Part shown: positions 52,850 through 57,574 of the stretch, one piece after another
Layout: the number at the start of each line of letters is the position of its first letter
Position numbering within the stretch: the stretch's first letter is position 1
Source of the DNA: Prevotella sp.
Lineage (GTDB): Bacteria > Bacteroidota > Bacteroidia > Bacteroidales > Bacteroidaceae
NCBI GenBank assembly: GCA_017474515.1
Contig: JAFVHN010000036.1
Span: 65,819 to 123,392 of the forward strand
Direction of reading: 5' to 3'
DNA: 57,574 nt
Notes under the pieces: generated by a model
What the model was told of the DNA's origin: nothing
Database searches by the model: none
Seen by the model: only the letters and a program-made list of their open reading frames with translations
Program-made: the position numbers and the translations under genes

Positions 52850-54097
52850 ATGACAATCAACGAATTCAATTTTGCCGGTAAAAAGGCAATCGTGCGCGTT
52901 GACTTCAACGTGCCCCTCGACGAAAACGGAAACGTCACCGACGACACCCGCATCCGCGGCGCCCTGCCCACGCTGAAGAAAATCCTCAACGACGGCGGCG
53001 CAGTCATCATGATGAGCCACATGGGCAAGCCCAAAGGCAAGGTGAACCCCAAGTTCAGCCTCTCGCAGATTGTGAAACCCGTGAGCGAAGCACTCGGCGT
53101 GGACGTGAAGTTCGCACCCGACTGCGCCAACGCCAGTGCTGAAGCCGCTGAGCTGAAGCCCGGAGAGGCACTGCTCCTTGAAAACCTCCGCTTCTATGCC
53201 GAAGAAGAGGGGAAGCCCGTGGGCGTGGAAAAAGGCACTCCCGAATACGACGAGGCTAAGAAGGCCATGAAGAAGAGCCAAAAGGAATTTGCAAAGAAAC
53301 TGGCCTCCTACGCCGACGCATACGTCATGGACGCCTTCGGCACCGCTCACCGCAAGCACGCCTCCACCGCCGTCATCGACGAGTTCTTCGATGCCGACCA
53401 CCGCATGCTCGGCTTCCTCATGGAAAAAGAGGTGGCTGCCGTGGACAACATCCTCAGCAACATCAAGCGCCCCTTCACTGCCATCATGGGCGGAAGCAAG
53501 GTTTCCACGAAAATCGGTATCATCGAGAACCTGCTCGGAAAGGTTGACAACCTCATCCTCTGCGGCGGCATGACCTACACCTTCGCAAAGGCTCAGGGCG
53601 GCGAAATCGGAAACTCCATCGTGGAGCTCGACAAGCTCGACGTGGCCCTCGACGTCATCAAGAAAGCCAAGGAAAACGGTGTGAACCTCGTGCTCGGCAC
53701 CGACTGCATCGCCGCCGACAAGTTTGCCAACGATGCCAACACACAGGTGGTGCCCGCCAACGCCATTCCCGAAGGATGGGAAGGACTGGACGCCGGTCCC
53801 GAAACACGCAAGGCCTTCGCCGCTGCCATCGAAGACGCAAAGACCATCCTGTGGAACGGTCCTGCAGGCGTGTTCGAGTTCGACAACTTCATCGGTGGCT
53901 CCAAAGCCATCGCCGATGCCATTGCCAAGGCAACTGCAAACGGTGCCTTCTCGCTCATCGGCGGAGGCGACAGCGTGGCTTGCATCAACAAGTTCGGCAT
54001 GGCCGACCAGGTGAGCTATATCTCCACCGGCGGCGGAGCACTGCTCGAAGCCATTGAGGGCAAGGAACTGCCCGGCGTGGCAGCCATGAAAGCATAA
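52850..54097 (+). CDS. pgk: Phosphoglycerate kinase
   Basis: 415 residues, the bacterial length. Signatures: [20 protein letters not shown] (3-phosphoglycerate site), HMGKPKG, a conserved [14 protein letters not shown] block, [12 protein letters not shown], and [13 protein letters not shown] in the ADP/ATP site, with a C-terminal [11 protein letters not shown] loop. It moves a phosphate from 1,3-bisphosphoglycerate to ADP in glycolysis. No clear -7 box lies before it; a strong terminator follows at 54132, so it is the last gene of its unit. Confidence 0.97.
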   Translation: MTINEFNFAGKKAIVRVDFNVPLDENGNVTDDTRIRGALPTLKKILNDGGAVIMMSHMGKPKGKVNPKFSLSQIVKPVSEALGVDVKFAPDCANASAEAAELKPGEALLLENLRFYAEEEGKPVGVEKGTPEYDEAKKAMKKSQKEFAKKLASYADAYVMDAFGTAHRKHASTAVIDEFFDADHRMLGFLMEKEVAAVDNILSNIKRPFTAIMGGSKVSTKIGIIENLLGKVDNLILCGGMTYTFAKAQGGEIGNSIVELDKLDVALDVIKKAKENGVNLVLGTDCIAADKFANDANTQVVPANAIPEGWEGLDAGPETRKAFAAAIEDAKTILWNGPAGVFEFDNFIGGSKAIADAIAKATANGAFSLIGGGDSVACINKFGMADQVSYISTGGGALLEAIEGKELPGVAAMKA

Positions 54098-54131
54098 GGG
54101 GTTTAAATGCCTTTCAAGAAACACAGTTCAA

Positions 54132-54161
54132 GCGGCTTCGCCAACGTCACGGCGAAGCCGC
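54132..54161 (+). terminator. Terminator of pgk
   Basis: GCGGCTTCGCC pairs with GGCGAAGCCGC around an 8-nt loop; TTTTCTTTT follows. Confidence 0.88.
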
Positions 54162-54361
54162 TTTTCTTTTCATCCCCCACCCTTCTCTTTCCCGCAAATA
54201 TATTTTTATTGAAGATATTGGTGTCCTATAAAAACAGCCCAAAAGGGCAACAGGCAAAGACTATGCCATCAGTAACGCCTGAACTCCCGAATTACTTATC
54301 GAGCCATAAACAGGAAAAAAAAGCGGCCCCTCAGACATGGATAGCGCACCGGCTATTTTTT

Positions 54362-54568
54362 GATGAAAAATCTTGACAAAACCGCCGTTTTTGCGCTCGG
54401 TTTGTAAACCACTGAAATTCAGCGGTTTGTAAATCGCCATTGGTTTGACCGCAAATTTCGGGTTGAAATCTTGAAGATTGAGAGGAGAAATCTTGAAGTT
54501 TGAGGTGAGAAAATTGCAGTCAAACTTTTCCGACTGTTTTAAAAACGATGAAAAATCTTGACAAAATT
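54362..54568 (-). repeat. Dispersed palindromic intergenic element, copy 5
   Basis: TGAAAAATCTTGACAAAA at both ends; AACCACTGAAATTCAGCGG; arm GTTTGACCGCAAATTTCGG (from 54443); GAAATCTTGAAGATTGAGAG and a decayed second unit; arm AAAATTGCAGTCAAAC (54510-54525). It lies in the 958-bp gene-poor gap after pgk, together with the remnants at 54745-55065. Confidence 0.8.
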
Positions 54569-54744
54569 TGAGCGCAGAACATGATTATTTCCTGCCAACA
54601 AAACGAAGGCTGATCGCTATATGTATTTTTATTTCAAAGAAGATTGGGAAATAAAGGGGCTTGTAGGCGCAGGCTCACTTTCGCAATTCAATCCACTCAT
54701 GGTAACGACAAACATGCTTAATGGCAGGATAATCTATTTCTATG

Positions 54745-54874
54745 TTATTCATTGTCCTTTTGTTGTAATGTCCAGCCATTATCGCCATGATATATCATCT
54801 TTCTGGTCATACCGCCATCGATGCAGATGTTCTCACCCGTGATGAAACCTGCCTTGTCTGAGCAGAGATAACAG
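54745..54874 (-). pseudogene. 3' remnant of a short-chain dehydrogenase gene
   Basis: The minus strand reads CYLCSDKAGFITGENICIDG, then GMTRKMIYHGDNGWTLQQK and a TAA stop at 54745-54747. The LCSDKAGFITGxNICIDGG block is the characteristic C-terminal end of SDR oxidoreductases (3-oxoacyl-ACP reductase type, normally about 240-260 residues). Only the last 40 or so residues remain; upstream the frame runs into the other remnant on the opposite strand. It is not expected to be functional. Confidence 0.7.
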
Positions 54875-54896
54875 TGCTGGAACGAAACATAGTTTG

Positions 54897-55065
54897 TATG
54901 GTCATTATGGTACGAACAAAGGTATTATCACTGCCGAGGACGTACTAATGGTTCCTGATGTGATTGCCAGAGGTGAACGAACAAACAAAAGGCGTGGTAA
55001 TACAGAGATTGTTGAATACGTGCTTAAAGATGAGAAAGGCACAAGATACACGGTATTAACGAAAG
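54897..55065 (+). pseudogene. Remnant of a mobile-element (PBECR-like nuclease) protein
   Basis: Plus-strand reading GHYGTNKGIITAEDVLMVPD, VIARGERTNKRRGNTEIV and VLKDEKGTRYTVLTKV resembles the barnase/EndoU/colicin-type (PBECR) nuclease domain carried at the end of large polyvalent proteins on Bacteroides mobile elements. Only about 55 residues survive, joined at one end to the SDR remnant and at the other to the small lipoprotein gene. The family call is by pattern recognition and moderate. Confidence 0.5.
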
Positions 55066-55244
55066 TGCTCAATCTCCTTCTTCAGTTGTTCCATACTCAC
55101 TTCCTCTTTGCTAAATGTCACACTCTCAATCTCACTTACGGCAAACTGACGTTCCGAGCCGTCCTTCATCCACACCCGCATGGTCTGCGCTTCACAGGAA
55201 CTGACCAGCAGCATGCAGCATATTGTGGAAAGCAGCTTGTTCAT
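55056..55244 (-). CDS. Small lipoprotein with ESVTFS motif
   Basis: 62 residues: a lipoprotein signal ending in LVSSC (Cys17), then MRVWMKDGSERQFAVSEIES and VTFS, a short segment also found, in diverged form, at the start of the exported aldo/keto reductase just upstream (VHENDGTTVEIPTCEIDSIT). The end is a charged helix. It is the last gene of the operon, 3 bp after the AKR gene. The stop codon lies at 55056. Function unknown; the shared segment suggests a common anchoring or partner-binding role. Confidence 0.65.
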   Translation of the reverse strand: MNKLLSTICCMLLVSSCEAQTMRVWMKDGSERQFAVSEIESVTFSKEEVSMEQLKKEIEHFR

Positions 55245-55247
55245 ATT

Positions 55248-56222
55248 TTAATACGATGCAAAACGGTGGTTACACTCCAGGGCATTGATGCGCTTCATCT
55301 CGTCGGGTGTCAGCTCGAAGTCGAAGATGTCGTAGTCCTCAGCGATATGGGCAGCGTTGGAAGAACCTGGAATCGCGATGGTACCGCATTGCAGATGCCA
55401 ACGGAGCAAAATCTGATAGGCAGACTTGTTGTGGGCCTGGGCGATGCTGGTGATGACCTCGTGCTGCGAGAGTGTTTTAATGCCCGTTCCACGACCACCC
55501 AGTGGGTACCATGCTTCGAGGATGGTACCGAGTTTTGCGATGTGAGCCTTCACGCTGCGGCTCTGGTGATATGGATGTGTCTCGTTCTGCAACACGGCGG
55601 GCTTGATGGTGGCAATCTTCATCATGCGGTCAATGTCGTCCTCATAGAAATTCGAGAGACCGATGCTGTGAATCTTCCCTGCCTTCACGCCACGCTCCAT
55701 GGCCTGGTAGGCTTCTTCGTCGTAGGCCGCTGTGTGATGCAGCAGGAGCAGGTCGATGTAGTTGAGTCTGAGACGTTCCAGTCGTTCATCAACCTCATAA
55801 TCGGCATTATTGAACGAGGATGTCCAGAGTTTAGAGGTGACGAAGATCTCCCCACGCTTGATACCGAAATCCTGCATGGCGCGACGGATGCCACGACCTA
55901 CGCCCACCTCATTGCCGTAGATGTCAGCCGTGTCGATGAGTCGCATGCCGACTTTCAGCGCATTATAGACTGACTCTTCTGCCTGGGCAGTTGAGAGCAG
56001 ATAAGTACCAATGCCGATGATAGGCATGTCGTAACCGCTATTCAGTTTTACTGTGCGGGTCTCGAAGTTGAATGGGTTTGTCATACTGAATGTGATACTG
56101 TCAATTTCACAGGTTGGAATCTCTACGGTCGTACCGTCGTTCTCGTGAACTTCAGCCTTCTGGCACTGCACGTTCAGACAGGCCGTACATAGTAAGGCTA
56201 TGGATGCTAATACCTTTTTCAT
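55248..56222 (-). CDS. Exported aldo/keto reductase
   Basis: 324 residues. N-terminal signal (MKKVLASIALLCTAC, possible lipobox CTAC, Cys15), a short ESVTFS-like segment (about 22-50), then an aldo/keto reductase (TIM-barrel) domain. The catalytic set Asp-Tyr-Lys-His is present: DTADIYGNE, TSKLW and LLLHH; IAIPGSSNAAHIAEDY is the cofactor end. AKRs need NADPH, which is not expected outside the cytoplasm, so export is odd. It overlaps the flavodoxin gene by 4 bp. The role is inferred to be redox conversion linked to the flavodoxin. Confidence 0.85.
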   Translation of the reverse strand: MKKVLASIALLCTACLNVQCQKAEVHENDGTTVEIPTCEIDSITFSMTNPFNFETRTVKLNSGYDMPIIGIGTYLLSTAQAEESVYNALKVGMRLIDTADIYGNEVGVGRGIRRAMQDFGIKRGEIFVTSKLWTSSFNNADYEVDERLERLRLNYIDLLLLHHTAAYDEEAYQAMERGVKAGKIHSIGLSNFYEDDIDRMMKIATIKPAVLQNETHPYHQSRSVKAHIAKLGTILEAWYPLGGRGTGIKTLSQHEVITSIAQAHNKSAYQILLRWHLQCGTIAIPGSSNAAHIAEDYDIFDFELTPDEMKRINALECNHRFASY

Positions 56223-57004
56223 TTGACATACTTTTTGCCGTTTTGGATATAAATCCCTTGCTGGCCGTTATATCGCTGGCCTTTCAGGGAATAGGAAACT
56301 CCGTCGCTGGCATTACGAGTGCTGATGTTGCGTACTGCCGTTGGTTGTTTGTCAAAGCCCAGCCGATTCAGCCAATTCTTGACGGTCGTCTTAGAAGGCT
56401 CATGGCGGATGTTGCTGCCGCTGATGCCGAGTGATTCAAGCACGGTGGCATTTGGATAGTATCCTTTGATGAGGGTAGTGTAACTGCTTACACCACTGCC
56501 GCCATGCGTACCGAAGGGAATGACGGTCTTGCCGTTAAGTTCGCCAGAATGTTTCTCGAAGAAAGTGCGGAAGATGTAGGGGGGCTGTCCGCACCAAATG
56601 GGACCGCCAATAAAGATGTTGTCGTAATCTCCCAGATTATTAATGTCGCCCTTGTATGCCGGACGCAGATTCTGCGGAATCTCCACGTCGTTCACATAAT
56701 TCACACACTCCATGTAGTTCGATGGATAGGGTGTTTCGGGAATAATCTCGAACACATCCACATTGGCATACTCTTGAATATAGTCAACCATGATGGCCGT
56801 GTTGCCTCGCTCGACGTTTCCCACTTGCCAGTTTTCACCGGCTCTTGAAAAGAATATCACCAGCGACCGCTTACCTGTCGCTGAGCCATTACCATTCTGT
56901 TCGTTGACACTTGTCACTCCGTCCTCCTCAGGATCATTGCTCCCGCAAGCAAAAGCAACAACCATGAGGCAGAGGGTCATCCATGTCATAAAAACTTTCT
57001 TCAT
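56219..57004 (-). CDS. Lipoprotein flavodoxin with GQR-type tail
   Basis: 261 residues. Lipoprotein signal (about 1-20, VVAFAC), a Gly/Ser-rich linker, then a flavodoxin domain: LVIFFSRAGEN (FMN phosphate site, usual SxTGNT, here SRAGEN), FIGGPIWCGQPPYIFRTFFE (isoalloxazine loop), and TVIPFGTHGGSG. The C-terminal 26 or so residues (YSLKGQRYNGQQGIYIQN, then GKKYVK) form the short motif many secreted Prevotella proteins end with. An exported FMN protein needs FMN outside the cytoplasm. It overlaps the AKR start by 4 bp, in one operon with the acetyltransferase and AKR. Confidence 0.85.
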   Translation of the reverse strand: MKKVFMTWMTLCLMVVAFACGSNDPEEDGVTSVNEQNGNGSATGKRSLVIFFSRAGENWQVGNVERGNTAIMVDYIQEYANVDVFEIIPETPYPSNYMECVNYVNDVEIPQNLRPAYKGDINNLGDYDNIFIGGPIWCGQPPYIFRTFFEKHSGELNGKTVIPFGTHGGSGVSSYTTLIKGYYPNATVLESLGISGSNIRHEPSKTTVKNWLNRLGFDKQPTAVRNISTRNASDGVSYSLKGQRYNGQQGIYIQNGKKYVK

Positions 57005-57017
57005 ACCTATACCTGTT

Positions 57018-57569
57018 TTATTTTATTGTTTTGATGAGCTTAGCAGGATTGCCACCCACGATGGTGTTCGGGGCCACATCCTTTGTAACCACGGCACCGG
57101 CGGCCACAACGGCATTCTCGCCAATAGTAACACCTGGTAAGATGATTGCTCCAACACCAATCCAAGCGTTACGTCCGATGTGGACGGGTTTGCAGCGCAG
57201 CACCATGCGGTTCGCAAAGTCGTGGTTATCTGTAACAATGCGTACATTAGGGCCAATCATCACGCCGTCGTCGATGGTAATGCCGCCAGCAGCCATGCAG
57301 GTCAGCGAGTGATTCACGAACACGCCTTTGCCAATCTTCATCTGACAGGCAAAGTCAATCTGTAACGGAGGCATCAGATAGCTCGTCTGGTCGAGATTAC
57401 CGCCAAAGAGTTGCTCCTCTAACGGACGAATCTGCTCAGGCTGTGGAGCCGTTGTATTGATTTTAAAACAAATGTTGGCGCAGTCGGTCATGTGCTTGAT
57501 GGCCTTCGCATACTCGGGTGTTGCCATATCGACATCAGCCCCTGATCTTAATTGCTCGAAAATATCCAT
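57018..57569 (-). CDS. Hexapeptide-repeat sugar O-acetyltransferase
   Basis: 183 residues of the maltose/galactoside acetyltransferase (Maa/LacA) family. N-terminal helical domain (SGADVDMATPEYAKAIKHMT), then a left-handed parallel beta-helix of hexapeptide repeats (IGRNAWIGVGAIILPGVTIG, VVAAGAVVTKDV) with the catalytic His in VTDNHDFANR and acetyl-CoA loop PGVTIGENAVV. Cytoplasmic; moves an acetyl group to a sugar. It lies 13 bp upstream of the flavodoxin gene on the same strand, so it is likely the first visible gene of this operon; promoter not visible. Confidence 0.92.
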   Translation of the reverse strand: MDIFEQLRSGADVDMATPEYAKAIKHMTDCANICFKINTTAPQPEQIRPLEEQLFGGNLDQTSYLMPPLQIDFACQMKIGKGVFVNHSLTCMAAGGITIDDGVMIGPNVRIVTDNHDFANRMVLRCKPVHIGRNAWIGVGAIILPGVTIGENAVVAAGAVVTKDVAPNTIVGGNPAKLIKTIK

Positions 57570-57574
57570 TTTAG

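Noticed and set aside
54621-54842. 73-codon plus-strand frame with an aromatic start (MYFYFKEDWEIKG)
   Set aside because: It has no recognisable domain and runs antisense through the SDR remnant.

Overview
The window reads as chromosomal DNA of a Bacteroidales bacterium, most likely Prevotellaceae. The signs are the Bacteroidetes -7 promoter motif TAnnTTTG before many genes, the families present (BspA-like leucine-rich repeats, Porin_10-like barrel, DUF4199, DUF4468, DUF6048, DUF2582-type winged helix, six-domain S1, DPP5-like S9 peptidase), Prevotella-style GQR...NGKKYVK protein ends, and weak ribosome binding sites. No rRNA or tRNA gene, insertion sequence or CRISPR array was seen.

Layout. 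1-1211: truncated Ser/Thr kinase and an FHA protein, with a 22-bp-period palindromic array upstream. 1656-6386: two tandem BspA-like proteins, a WG-repeat protein and a small outer-membrane barrel. 6470-6828: a structured non-coding RNA, possibly 6S-like. 6867-14312: lipoprotein-release-type permease, aminotransferase, an envelope operon (DUF4468 protein, small membrane protein, large porin) and NADP-type glutamate dehydrogenase. 14697-17895: secreted carboxylesterase and a secreted glutathione-peroxidase/nitroreductase fusion. 17980-22836: MazF-like toxin pair, xpt-umuD-umuC operon, flavin reductase, AlkZ-like glycosylase. 23180-28988: an AT-richer accessory stretch (YjdF-like protein, lipoproteins, CDF metal transporter, shortened GH106-like protein) in which successive genes are separated by near-identical repeats. 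29186-35886: DUF1294 protein, CPBP protease, a large exo-rhamnogalacturonan-lyase-like protein and ribosomal protein S1. 36747-41396: DUF4199, polyprenyl-phosphate glycosyltransferase, two small envelope genes, apbE and a Crp/Fnr regulator. 41578-42295: two small winged-helix proteins. 43157-54097: aspS, then divergently pyrG, yidC, a DPP5-like peptidase, an MFSD1-like transporter, and pgk. 54098-57569: gene remnants, then a four-gene operon with a lipoprotein flavodoxin and an exported aldo/keto reductase.

Functional themes are peptide use (DPP5-like peptidase beside an MFSD1-like carrier, glutamate dehydrogenase, aminotransferase), pectin/rhamnose polysaccharides (exo-RGL-like protein, GH106 relic, esterase), envelope biogenesis (YidC, Lol-type permease, barrels), DNA damage (UmuDC, AlkZ-like) and extracytoplasmic redox (Gpx-nitroreductase, flavodoxin and AKR, ApbE).

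The strongest unexplained signals are non-coding. Five dispersed copies of a roughly 210-230 bp palindromic intergenic element share 16-18 bp arms. A cassette-like array has 181-184 bp repeats running exactly from one gene's stop codon to the next gene's start codon. There are also a 22-bp tandem palindrome array, a 77-bp tandem palindrome pair and the structured RNA.
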